From the NCBI GenBank assembly GCA_020634815.1, contig JACKBA010000008.1, forward strand, positions 62,001 through 126,000: a stretch of 64,000 nt of DNA, written 5' to 3'. A program made the translations under genes and the position numbers. The notes under the pieces are model-generated. The model did not search any database. It was not told where the DNA came from and saw nothing but the letters and a program-made list of their open reading frames with translations. This DNA comes from Caldilineaceae bacterium (GTDB lineage Bacteria; Chloroflexota; Anaerolineae; Caldilineales; Caldilineaceae). Positions within the stretch are counted from its first letter, which is position 1, and each line of letters starts with the position of its first letter. This document shows, one piece after another, positions 40,751 through 48,652 of the stretch.

Positions 40751-41989
40751 TCAATAGTAGAACTGCGGCGCGGCCGGGCCGTCGAGTTCGAGCTTGACGA
40801 CGTTGAAGGGAAGTGCTGGCGGCAGGGCCGGCAGACCCTCGATCAGCAGGCGACGTCCTTCGCGGCGCACCGCCAGTTCCTGACCAGTAGCGAGCAGCAC
40901 CGCGCGGCGCACGTCGTTGCGCAGTTGGTTGAGCGAGAGCACACCGGTCGGCGTCCATAGTTGCAGGATCAGATAGGCATTGTTTCCTTTGGTCGTGATG
41001 CGCCCGCCGGAGAAGTAATCCCACCAGTCCGGCAGCACGCGCTCGGTCGCATAGATCGCCTCGCCGTGCAGCCGCAGCCATTCGCCCACTTGCAGCAGGC
41101 GCTCGCACGCCGGCAGCGGGATGACGCCGTCCGGGTCGGGACCGACGTTGAGCAGGTAGTTGCCGCCCGCTGCCACACACGCGGTCAGCTCATCGAGCAG
41201 GCGCCAGGTATCCTTGTAGTGATCGGACGGGCTATAGCCCCAGTGCTTGTAGGTCATCGTGACGCACGACTCAAAAACGCCCGGCTGGCTGGCGTGCGGT
41301 ATGGTCTGTTCGGGGGTGCTGAAGTCGCCGGGCAGACCGGAACGGTTATTGAGAAGAATGTCCGGCTGTGCGTTGCGAATCCATGCGACGAGTTCCTGCG
41401 AGCGCCACACGTCGGCCGTCTTGTCGCCCCATCCGCCGCGGAAGTTGGCGTCGTCTGAGCAGTCGAACCAGAAGATGTCGATCTTGCCGTAGTTGGTCAG
41501 AAGTTCTTTGGCCTGATTGTGGAAGTGATCGACGAGTTTCGCCCATCCTTCCGGGTTACGTTCCGGGCCATCGAAATAGGCTGGGAAATCCCAGTCTTTG
41601 ACGGAGAAGTAAAACCCAACGCGCAGACCCTCCGCCCGGCACGCCGCGACATACTCGGCGACAAAGTCGCGGCCGGCCGCGGTCTTGTCGCTGGTGAAAT
41701 CGGTGTACTGGCTGTCGAAGAGACAGAAGCCGTCGTGGTGCTTGGTTGTGAGCACCATGTACTTCATCCCGGCAGCCTTGGCCAGTCGCGCCCAGGCTGC
41801 CGCATCGAAATAGCGCGGCTGGAATTGGTCGGCCAGCGCGTGATACTCGTCCGGCGGAATTGCTTCCGTGTAACGCGCCCACTCGCCGCGGCCCAGAAGG
41901 GAATAGAGCCCCCAGTGAATGAACATGCCGAACCGTGCGTCTGTAAACCAGCGGGTTCGGTCAGCCGCGTGTAGTTCTGAAGGAGACAT
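40751..41989 (-). CDS. Glycoside hydrolase family 29 alpha-L-fucosidase
   Basis: A 412-aa enzyme. The GH29 signature runs RFGMFIHWGLYSLLGRGEWA, then KYMVLTTKHHDGFCLFDS, LRVGFYFSVKDW and IDIFWFDC, where Asp176 is the retaining nucleophile. It removes terminal alpha-linked L-fucose by a double-displacement mechanism. There is no signal peptide, so it works on imported saccharides. ATG 41989 is preferred over the GTG at 42010 because AGAGGTG lies just upstream. It shares the operon with a second fucosidase-type enzyme (GH95), which gives complementary linkage specificity (GH29 broad, GH95 alpha-1,2). A short C-terminal beta domain follows the barrel. Confidence 0.93.
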   Translation of the reverse strand: MSPSELHAADRTRWFTDARFGMFIHWGLYSLLGRGEWARYTEAIPPDEYHALADQFQPRYFDAAAWARLAKAAGMKYMVLTTKHHDGFCLFDSQYTDFTSDKTAAGRDFVAEYVAACRAEGLRVGFYFSVKDWDFPAYFDGPERNPEGWAKLVDHFHNQAKELLTNYGKIDIFWFDCSDDANFRGGWGDKTADVWRSQELVAWIRNAQPDILLNNRSGLPGDFSTPEQTIPHASQPGVFESCVTMTYKHWGYSPSDHYKDTWRLLDELTACVAAGGNYLLNVGPDPDGVIPLPACERLLQVGEWLRLHGEAIYATERVLPDWWDYFSGGRITTKGNNAYLILQLWTPTGVLSLNQLRNDVRRAVLLATGQELAVRREGRRLLIEGLPALPPALPFNVVKLELDGPAAPQFYY

Positions 41990-42021
41990 TGGCACCTCTG
42001 TAGCAGTCACTTGGATAATTC

Positions 42022-43191
42022 TCAGTTCAGGTCAGGCAGGTCGTACTCGCCAAGCCGGAGTGGATACTGCCCGTACTCGCGCACCAGGTCGACGACATAT
42101 TCATAGTTTTCCGGCGAAACGTTGCTGGGTACGGAATGGTCGGACTGAAAGATCAGACCGCCGCCTTTGGCTGCGTTGAGCTTGCGCAAGACGATCGGTT
42201 TGAGTTCTTCCTTGCTGCACGCGGCCCATTCCATGACATTCATGTTGCCGCAGAAGGCGATGCGATGGCCATATTGGCGGCGCAATTCCACGACATCCAG
42301 ACCGGCTTTGGCTTCCAGCGGGTTGTACGCGTCGACGCCGATCTCGATAAAGTCCTCGAAGATACGCCGCACGTTGCCGCAGCCGTGGTAGATGACCGGC
42401 AGACCGGCGGCATGGCAGGCTTCCACCATGGCCGCCAGGCCGGGCTTGTACCATTTGCGCCAATAGTCGGGATGGAAGAAAAGGTCCTTGCGATAGGCGA
42501 CATCGCCCCAGATGACCATGCCATCGATCAGGCCATCGGCGGCCTTGATCTGAGCCTTGAGCATGGCAAGCGCCCATTCATTGGTGCGCTTCACGAACTC
42601 GCCGAATTGGTCCGGGTAGAGACCCACCCAGAGCAGCAGGTTCTGCGGCCCGACGATGCGGGTCATGTACTCGTTCGCCTCGCACTGGCTGCCGAAAACG
42701 GGAATGGTGGCGCGCTTCTCCTTGACCGTCTCGATCCACGGCGGCAGGTTGCGGGCATAGCCGTCGCCCACACCGGCGATTTGGTTGTCGCCACCGCTGA
42801 AAAAACGGCGTGGGTCGGCGGGATCGTCGAATACAAACGCCTCCGCCTTCTCGATCGTGTCGGTCTCGAAGCCAATGAACTCGGGCATAGGATCGCTGAA
42901 CTTCTTGCGCAGGATTGCCTCAAATCCGGTGCGGACGATGACCTCTTCCTCGGTCTCGCTCAGCACCTCGAACGCCTTGATGTGGGGATCCATATTGGGA
43001 ATGGTCACCGTCCAGTCGAGGTCGTAATGCTGATAGACGTCGGCGTCGGCAGGCAAACCTTTTTCCTCACGCCAGCGATCCAGGAAGCCCCCCCAGAAGA
43101 AATCGCTGACCGGGATGCGATCCGGCTCTTCGTGCCTGAGCGCCTTGTTCATGCGTTCCAATTTCTTGAGACAATTCTCGGTTCTCTGCAT
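42022..43191 (-). CDS. Uroporphyrinogen decarboxylase (URO-D)-like protein in sugar operon
   Basis: A 389-aa TIM-barrel protein of the URO-D/MtaA superfamily: RMNKALRHEEPDRIPVSDF at the N-terminus, VSDFFWGGFLDRW, DGMVIWGDVAYRKDLFF, PVIYHGCGNVRRI, IAFCGNMNVMEW and the final VREYGQYPL. The N-terminal HEEPDRIPV motif marks methyltransferase or decarboxylase relatives rather than the haem enzyme, and no other haem gene is nearby. Similar genes recur in carbohydrate operons of Chloroflexota and Firmicutes with unknown function. Cofactor or substrate (a methylated or acidic sugar, a corrinoid?) cannot be told from sequence. It lies between the solute-binding protein gene and GH29, 32 bases from GH29. 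Confidence 0.85.
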   Translation of the reverse strand: MQRTENCLKKLERMNKALRHEEPDRIPVSDFFWGGFLDRWREEKGLPADADVYQHYDLDWTVTIPNMDPHIKAFEVLSETEEEVIVRTGFEAILRKKFSDPMPEFIGFETDTIEKAEAFVFDDPADPRRFFSGGDNQIAGVGDGYARNLPPWIETVKEKRATIPVFGSQCEANEYMTRIVGPQNLLLWVGLYPDQFGEFVKRTNEWALAMLKAQIKAADGLIDGMVIWGDVAYRKDLFFHPDYWRKWYKPGLAAMVEACHAAGLPVIYHGCGNVRRIFEDFIEIGVDAYNPLEAKAGLDVVELRRQYGHRIAFCGNMNVMEWAACSKEELKPIVLRKLNAAKGGGLIFQSDHSVPSNVSPENYEYVVDLVREYGQYPLRLGEYDLPDLN

Positions 43192-43240
43192 AGTCGTGGC
43201 TCTCCCGTTCGCCGGATGCGTCTGACGTTATTGAAAGCAC

Positions 43241-43273
43241 ACGTCACCCAGGAGAGGGAGTCCTGGGTGACGT
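43241..43273 (-). other. Intercistronic stem-loop between solute-binding protein and URO-D genes
   Basis: ACGTCACCCAGGA (43241-43253) and TCCTGGGTGACGT (43261-43273) pair perfectly with a 7-base loop, between the stop of the binding-protein gene and the next start. Such stems often stabilise the upstream mRNA so that the binding protein is made in excess over the rest. Confidence 0.5.
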
Positions 43274-43312
43274 GGTGACGTTAATCGCTACGTGTGGCGC
43301 CTGCTGCGCTGC

Positions 43313-44983
43313 CTACTTCGCCTGGGTGGCGTCGTAGGAAGCCTGCATGGCGGCCAGATAGCTGGTCAGGTCGAGCTGCTCGAGACCCGCCACATAGGAG
43401 TCCCAGTCGGTATCCAGGTTCTTGGCGCCTGTGATGAACTGGAGCGCGTTCTGGTTCACGTAGTCCGTGATATTCTGGCGCTGCATGGCGAGTGCGTCGG
43501 CCGTGGCCGGGTCGGGCCAGAGCGTCCAGAATGGGAAGTGATCGGGCGACTCCTTGCCTACCATCAGGTCGGTGGCATCCTGCAGACGGCGCTCGTAGCC
43601 GGGCCAGTTGTAGTATTCCTCCGGATCGACCGACTGCACCCAGCCGTCACGGAAGGTCTTGGGCTGGAAGTACTGCGCCATGGCGCCCCACGAGGAGTTG
43701 CGTGGCTCTGCATCTGCCGGCTGCTGAATCACGGCAAAGATCGGCTCCACTTCCTTGTTGAGCGCAACGTCGCCTTCCTGCGGCCGGCGCCAATCCTTGC
43801 CCTCTTCACCGAAGTGGGCGCGTAGTTGGCCCTCTTCCGTGAACATGGAGTCGACCAACTTGATCGCCGCAACTTGGGCCTCTGGGCTGGCCTTATTCGT
43901 CAGCACAAACGTCGCGCCCGGTACAGTGTTGGGCAGGAACGTCGAGTACTCGGCGTGCGGTCCCTTCAGCGGCGGGATGGCGTCATAGTCGGCGCCGTAT
44001 GGTGCCTCGGGGCCGACTGTCACGAAAATGGCAGGATGCATGCCTGCGCCCGCGCCGAGAAGCTGTGCCTCGGCGTTGTCACCGATCTTCTTGTAAGCTT
44101 CGGCATTTTGCGTGAACGCACCGGGATCGATCAGGCCGGCATCATACAGGCCCTTGATGTAGGTGAGCCCTTCCTTCCACTCCGGTTTGTTGGCAACCGT
44201 ATCGACCTTGCCGTCATTGAGAATCAGATAGGTACGATCGTCAGAGTAGATGAAGCCATTCATCAGGTAAGAGAGCGGGCGCACACCGTAGTCTTCGATG
44301 GAGCCGCTCAGCGGCACTTCGTCGGCCTGGCCATTGCCGTTGGGATCCTGGCTCTTGAAGGCTTCCAGCATTGCCTGGAACTCTTCGGTGGTCGCCGGCA
44401 CTTCAATGCCTAGCGCGTCACGCCACTTGGTGTTCACCCACATTTTGTTAGCGTACGAGCAGTGATAGCACTCGATCAACTGCGGCAGCCCGTAGATGTT
44501 ACCGTCGGGCGCCACGGTCATCGCACGGAAGAGCGGGTAATTGTCCAGCGCAGCCTGCACGTTGGGTGCATGTTCGGCAATCAGGTCGTTCAGCGGGATA
44601 ATCACACCCTGCTGGCCATACTTGAGCAGTTCAAGCTGGCTGAACTGGTCGACCCACGGAATCAGCATATACAGGTCCGGATAGTCGCCGCTGGCCAGCG
44701 AAATCTGGCGCTGTTCCTTGGCGGAGTTGCCGTCGAATGTGGTGGTCTGGAAGGTAAAGTCAATACCAAACTTCTCTTCAGCCTCTTTCGTGAACGAGTT
44801 CGTCTCCAGGTCCACGTCGGTTCCCTGGGGCGAGAAGATGGTGATCGGGACAGCGCCGGCGGCTGCACCCGAGTCCCCTTCGGCCGGGGCTGCTACGGGT
44901 GCAGCGGGTGCGCCGGTGCAGCTCACCAGCAGGATGCTGGCGAAGACAAACAATGCCATAAAAAGCAAACGACTCTTCCTCAT
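43313..44983 (-). CDS. Sugar ABC transporter solute-binding lipoprotein
   Basis: A 556-aa family 1 extracellular solute-binding protein (LplA type). The signal peptide has lipobox LVSC (FVFASILLVSCTGAP). The mature fold shows PITIFSPQGTDVDLETN, SGDYPDLYMLIPWVD, LYGLPQ-type MTVAPDGNIYGLPQLIEC and a long C-lobe ending in ITDYVNQNALQFITGAKN. It captures a sugar or oligosaccharide for the two permeases encoded just upstream. ATG 44983 is set by the lipobox and AAGGAG with 9-base spacing; a longer in-frame start has no signal peptide. The operon order permease, permease, binding protein is the LplB-LplC-LplA layout. No ATPase is encoded here, so a shared MsiK/UgpC-type ATPase elsewhere is likely. 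Confidence 0.93.
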   Translation of the reverse strand: MRKSRLLFMALFVFASILLVSCTGAPAAPVAAPAEGDSGAAAGAVPITIFSPQGTDVDLETNSFTKEAEEKFGIDFTFQTTTFDGNSAKEQRQISLASGDYPDLYMLIPWVDQFSQLELLKYGQQGVIIPLNDLIAEHAPNVQAALDNYPLFRAMTVAPDGNIYGLPQLIECYHCSYANKMWVNTKWRDALGIEVPATTEEFQAMLEAFKSQDPNGNGQADEVPLSGSIEDYGVRPLSYLMNGFIYSDDRTYLILNDGKVDTVANKPEWKEGLTYIKGLYDAGLIDPGAFTQNAEAYKKIGDNAEAQLLGAGAGMHPAIFVTVGPEAPYGADYDAIPPLKGPHAEYSTFLPNTVPGATFVLTNKASPEAQVAAIKLVDSMFTEEGQLRAHFGEEGKDWRRPQEGDVALNKEVEPIFAVIQQPADAEPRNSSWGAMAQYFQPKTFRDGWVQSVDPEEYYNWPGYERRLQDATDLMVGKESPDHFPFWTLWPDPATADALAMQRQNITDYVNQNALQFITGAKNLDTDWDSYVAGLEQLDLTSYLAAMQASYDATQAK

Positions 44984-45152
44984 AGCCTGGTTCTCCTTGC
45001 TGATAAACAGAAAACGAAAAGCATCTTTGCGAAAAAACGACGGCTCCGCTAGTAACTCTGGCAGGCAACTCAAGAAACTTGCCGCACCAGCACCATCCAC
45101 TTTTTGTGCTTGCACCTCCCCTTGGCGGTCATATTGACCAGGCGAAATGAAT

Positions 45153-46067
45153 CTACCCCTTGACCGATCCGATCAACATTCCCTTGACAAAGTAGCGCTG
45201 GGCAAACGGATAGATGAGCAAGACCGGCAGGCTCCCGACGACGATAAGTGAATACTTGAGCAGGTCGGCCATCTGCTGGCGTTCGACCATGACCGAGGCT
45301 TCCATCGAGCCGGACGTCGTTGTATTCAGAATTAGGATGCTGCGCAGCACGAGTTGGAGCGGATGCAGAGCGGCTGACTTCAGATAAAGCAATGCATCAA
45401 AATAGGCGTTCCACTGACCGACGGCATACATCAGCACGAGTACGGCCAGAATCGGCTTGGAGAGCGGCAGTACGACCGACCACAGAAAGCGCAGATCGCT
45501 GCAGCCGTCGAGTTCTGCTGCCTCGGCCAGTTCTTCGGGGATGCTGACCTGGAAGAAGGTGCGGGCGATGATCACCTGCCATGCCGCAATCGCCTGCGGA
45601 ATTAACAGCGCCCACCGTGTATCGATCATGCCCAGATTCTTTACAACCAGGTACGTTGGTATCAGGCCGCCGTAGAAAATCATTGTGAACACGATAAAGA
45701 TCATGATCGCGTCGCGACCGAAAAGTGTGCGACGCGACAGCGGGTAGGCGACGAGTACAGTCAGCGTCACGCTAATCAGCGTTCCGAAAATCGTATAGTA
45801 GAGAGAGTTGGCGTAACCGGTGATGATCTGTGGGTTACCAAAAGCGACCTGATATCCGCGCAAGGAAAAATCTACCGGGTAGAGCCACACCTTGCCGGAC
45901 GATACCGCGGCCGGACTGCTGAACGACGAGCTGACGACATAGATCAATGGGTATAGGACGATCAGCAAGACAAAAAACAGAAACAGATAGACAAAAAACA
46001 GGAAGATGCGGTCCCCGATCGATTCCCGGATTTTCAGTGATCGCGTCGTCGATTCTGCACGTGCCAT
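45153..46067 (-). CDS. Sugar ABC transporter permease (LplC/AraQ type)
   Basis: A 304-aa polytopic permease with six predicted helices (FLFFVYLFLFFVLLIVLYPL is the first) and the EAA loop EELAEAAELDGCSDLRFLWS near residue 200, which contacts the ATPase. The N-terminus has a cytosolic charged segment; the C-terminus ends QRYFVKGMLIGSVKG, the typical tail of the AraQ/LplC group. It forms the transmembrane channel with the permease encoded upstream. The two permease genes are 50 bases apart. The partner binding protein is encoded downstream. Confidence 0.95.
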   Translation of the reverse strand: MARAESTTRSLKIRESIGDRIFLFFVYLFLFFVLLIVLYPLIYVVSSSFSSPAAVSSGKVWLYPVDFSLRGYQVAFGNPQIITGYANSLYYTIFGTLISVTLTVLVAYPLSRRTLFGRDAIMIFIVFTMIFYGGLIPTYLVVKNLGMIDTRWALLIPQAIAAWQVIIARTFFQVSIPEELAEAAELDGCSDLRFLWSVVLPLSKPILAVLVLMYAVGQWNAYFDALLYLKSAALHPLQLVLRSILILNTTTSGSMEASVMVERQQMADLLKYSLIVVGSLPVLLIYPFAQRYFVKGMLIGSVKG

Positions 46068-46117
46068 CGATTCTTCCCTTCGACACCCAGACAGGGCTAA
46101 CGCTTACTGCAGCGACT

Positions 46118-47125
46118 TCACCAGAGGCTCACATCTGACACGCGTCGCGCCCAGGAATTGACCAGAACCAGCAGTACCATGTTGATGACGGAGTTGAATA
46201 GCCCTACTGCGGTTGCAAAACTAAAGTTGGCGTTCAACAGACCTATCTTGTACACATAGGTCGGGATGATCTCCGACGCGCTGAGATTGAGCGGGTTCTG
46301 CAGAAGATAGACCTTTTCGAAACCGACCGCCAACAGGCTCCCGACACTGAGGATCAAAATGATCACGGCCACCGGCATGATGCCCGGCAGGTCGATGTTG
46401 ATGATCTTCTGGATGCGCGACGCGCCGTCGACCTTGGCAGCCTCATAGAGGGTCGGGTCGATCCCCGCTAGAGCAGCGAGGTAGACAATCGCGGCATACC
46501 CCGTGTTCTGCCACACACCGGACCACACGTAGATGGACGAAAACGCGCTGGGAGAGCCAAGCAGATTGGTCGGTGGCAACCCTGCTGACTGCAATGCGAT
46601 GTTGACGATGCCAAGTCGCGGGGCAAGAAACAACATGATCATCGACACCATGACGACTGTCGAGATGAAGTACGGCGCGTAGGTGACCATCTGTACGGAG
46701 CGCTTGAACAGCCCGTTGCTCACCTCGTTAAGGGCAATGGCCAGCATGATCGGGATTGGGAAGCCAACAAGCAATGCGTAGAGACTCAGCGTCAGGGTGT
46801 TGCCGAGCAGCGTCCAGAAGACCGGGTTGCGAAAGAACAACTCAAAGTGCTTGAATCCCACCCAGGGACTGCCCCAGATACCAGCCACCACGTTGTAATC
46901 CTTGAACGCGATGACCGCATTGACCATTGGTACGTACTTGAACACGACGAAATAGAGCAGCCCAGGGAGAAGGAGCAGGTAAAGCTGCCAGTGGCGACGA
47001 AAGCTACGCCGCGCGGTTCGCCATGTCGCACTTAGACCGGTAACTGGCGCTTGCGACGCCGAGCCGGACTGCTCGATAGTGGCGGCCACCTGCGTCATCT
47101 GGGTCTGGGTCATGGGCGTGGGCAT
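46118..47125 (-). CDS. Sugar ABC transporter permease (LplB type)
   Basis: A 335-aa permease, first gene of the minus-strand operon. It has a ~50-residue cytosolic N-terminal extension, then six helices beginning LYLLLLPGLLYFVVFKYVPM and the EAA-type loop PTLYEAAKVDGASRIQKI. The sequence FKDYNVVAGIWGSPWVGFKH is typical of LplB proteins. ATG 47125 is used, with GAGG five bases upstream; a longer in-frame start reaches into the promoter region and lacks family sequence. It pairs with the LplC-type permease. The region upstream holds the operon promoter and the divergent response-regulator gene. Confidence 0.93.
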   Translation of the reverse strand: MPTPMTQTQMTQVAATIEQSGSASQAPVTGLSATWRTARRSFRRHWQLYLLLLPGLLYFVVFKYVPMVNAVIAFKDYNVVAGIWGSPWVGFKHFELFFRNPVFWTLLGNTLTLSLYALLVGFPIPIMLAIALNEVSNGLFKRSVQMVTYAPYFISTVVMVSMIMLFLAPRLGIVNIALQSAGLPPTNLLGSPSAFSSIYVWSGVWQNTGYAAIVYLAALAGIDPTLYEAAKVDGASRIQKIINIDLPGIMPVAVIILILSVGSLLAVGFEKVYLLQNPLNLSASEIIPTYVYKIGLLNANFSFATAVGLFNSVINMVLLVLVNSWARRVSDVSLW

Positions 47126-47286
47126 ACCTTCCTCGAAAGGGGGACTGGTGCCGGAATGTCGGTCGCGTCGAACAGAAATCGAGTAAGTTCGGTACAGCAG
47201 CAGACACACGCTGTGCGAGCGTGACCTCGAGAGCCACTGCAATCGCCACATAGATGTTTCGTTTTACGAGCGGAATTCTGTAGAGT

Positions 47287-47295
47287 AATATAGCA
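47287..47295 (-). promoter_or_regulatory. Candidate extended -10 promoter of the glycan operon
   Basis: On the minus strand TGC-TATATT (47295-47287) is an extended -10 element. Transcription would start near 47280, with a leader of about 155 bases before the first permease ATG. A -35 is weak (TACAAA-like), as for an activated promoter. Confidence 0.4.
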
Positions 47296-47323
47296 GCAAT
47301 CAGAGACAATTTGTACTGCCCTA

Positions 47324-47355
47324 CGGCCAGATTTCGGCCAGATTTCGGCCAATTG
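47324..47355 (+). promoter_or_regulatory. Three tandem 11-base direct repeats upstream of the response-regulator gene
   Basis: CGGCCAGATTT (47324-47334) is followed directly by CGGCCAGATTT (47335-47345) and a partial copy CGGCCAATTG (47346-47355). Eleven-base tandem repeats, one helical turn apart, are typical binding sites for two-component regulators. They lie in the shared region between the glycan operon and the regulator gene. Confidence 0.5.
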
Positions 47356-47366
47356 CCCCGGACGAT

Positions 47367-48611
47367 ATGAGCGTCATGGATCAACCGACATTCGAGCAAT
47401 TCATCAGCCATTTGCGCAGCGCGCTGCATTATCTCTTCGATCCGGTTCACCTGCGCCGCAGCCCACTCGTTGCGCTGCTCGGTCTTTCAGGCGAGTTCGA
47501 CCAGGCAGCCGCACTCCAACAACTTCTCACAACTGCCATTCGCAGCCTGAAGCCCGACGACGATGAACCCCCTCAATCGCGTGCGTGGCGCATCTATGAT
47601 ACGCTCAATCTCCAGTACGTGAGACAGCTTGACCGCGACGCCGTGGCAACCCAGCTCGGCATCAGCGAACGCCAGATGCGCCGCGAACAGCGCGTGGCGA
47701 TTGAAGCGCTGGCCCAGCAACTCTGGCGCGATCTCCCTGCTATCGATGCAGCCGAGAATGGTGCGCCACCCAATTCCGAGCCGGTCGCCAATCCCAGCCA
47801 GACGTTGACCCAGGAGTTGAGCTGGCTGAAGGCCCCAACCAACGAAACGCGCGTTCCGCTGCGCGAGGCAATCGACGACGTACTCCTGCTCGCACAGCCG
47901 CTGGCACACCAGCAGAACGTCACGCTCGACATCGAATTGCCCGAGACGCTGGCCAACCTGCCCGTCTCCCAGCTTGCGCTGCGCACGATTGTCCCCACAC
48001 TCCTGACGATGGCCATCGCGCGCGCCGGGCGCGCACCAGTCGTCGTGTCGGCCCTCCACGCCGATAGGCCGAATTTCCTGTGCATCGAGTGTAACGTATC
48101 CCACCCCGAACAGGCGCCCCTATCCACAAAGGAACGCGACACCATCGACACAATGCAAGAGGTCGCTTCTTTCTACGAATCAGCTATCGACTTCTCTAAA
48201 CCGGACGAGCATGGATTCACCATTTCTCTGCTCCTGCCTGTGCCGGCGCAATTGAGCGTGCTCGTCATCGACGACAACGCCGACTGGCTGGAACTCGTAG
48301 AGCGCTATGCCAGCGGTTCGCACTACCGCATTGTGGCCACGCGCGAACCTGCTGCCGCACCAGCACTCGCCGACAAATTACAGCCTGCACTGATCCTTTT
48401 GGACGTCATGATGCAGAACGTGGACGGCTGGCAGGTGTTGAACGAACTACTCCAAAAGCCAAGCACTGCGCACATTCCCGTAATCCTGTGTACGATCCTT
48501 CCTATCGAGGAAATGGCCATCTCGCTTGGCGCCACCGGCTTCCTGCAAAAGCCCGTTTCGCAACAGCAATTCCTTGAGCTTCTCGATCGGCAAAGCCGCC
48601 TGCTCGCCTGA
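47367..48611 (+). CDS. Response-regulator-like protein: N-terminal helix-turn-helix, degenerate ATPase-like middle, C-terminal receiver
   Basis: A 414-aa cytosolic protein. Residues ~75-120 (RDAVATQLGISERQMRREQR) are a helix-turn-helix with an sigma-like recognition helix followed by AIEALAQQLW. Residues ~165-290 resemble a histidine-kinase ATPase domain (VPLREAIDDVLLLAQPLAH) but lack the N, G1 and G2 boxes. Residues 296-414 are a receiver domain: VLVIDDNADWLELVERYA (acidic pair), phospho-acceptor Asp346 in LLDVMMQNVDGW, and the Lys in GFLQKPVSQQ. The order (DNA-binding first, receiver last) is reversed relative to most regulators. It is 41 bases upstream of the hybrid kinase gene and divergent from the glycan operon, a likely target. 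Confidence 0.82.
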   Translation: MSVMDQPTFEQFISHLRSALHYLFDPVHLRRSPLVALLGLSGEFDQAAALQQLLTTAIRSLKPDDDEPPQSRAWRIYDTLNLQYVRQLDRDAVATQLGISERQMRREQRVAIEALAQQLWRDLPAIDAAENGAPPNSEPVANPSQTLTQELSWLKAPTNETRVPLREAIDDVLLLAQPLAHQQNVTLDIELPETLANLPVSQLALRTIVPTLLTMAIARAGRAPVVVSALHADRPNFLCIECNVSHPEQAPLSTKERDTIDTMQEVASFYESAIDFSKPDEHGFTISLLLPVPAQLSVLVIDDNADWLELVERYASGSHYRIVATREPAAAPALADKLQPALILLDVMMQNVDGWQVLNELLQKPSTAHIPVILCTILPIEEMAISLGATGFLQKPVSQQQFLELLDRQSRLLA

Positions 48612-48652
48612 GCCCCGCGGGCGTAGTTTGTGAAACGCAGAGGACAGCAATC

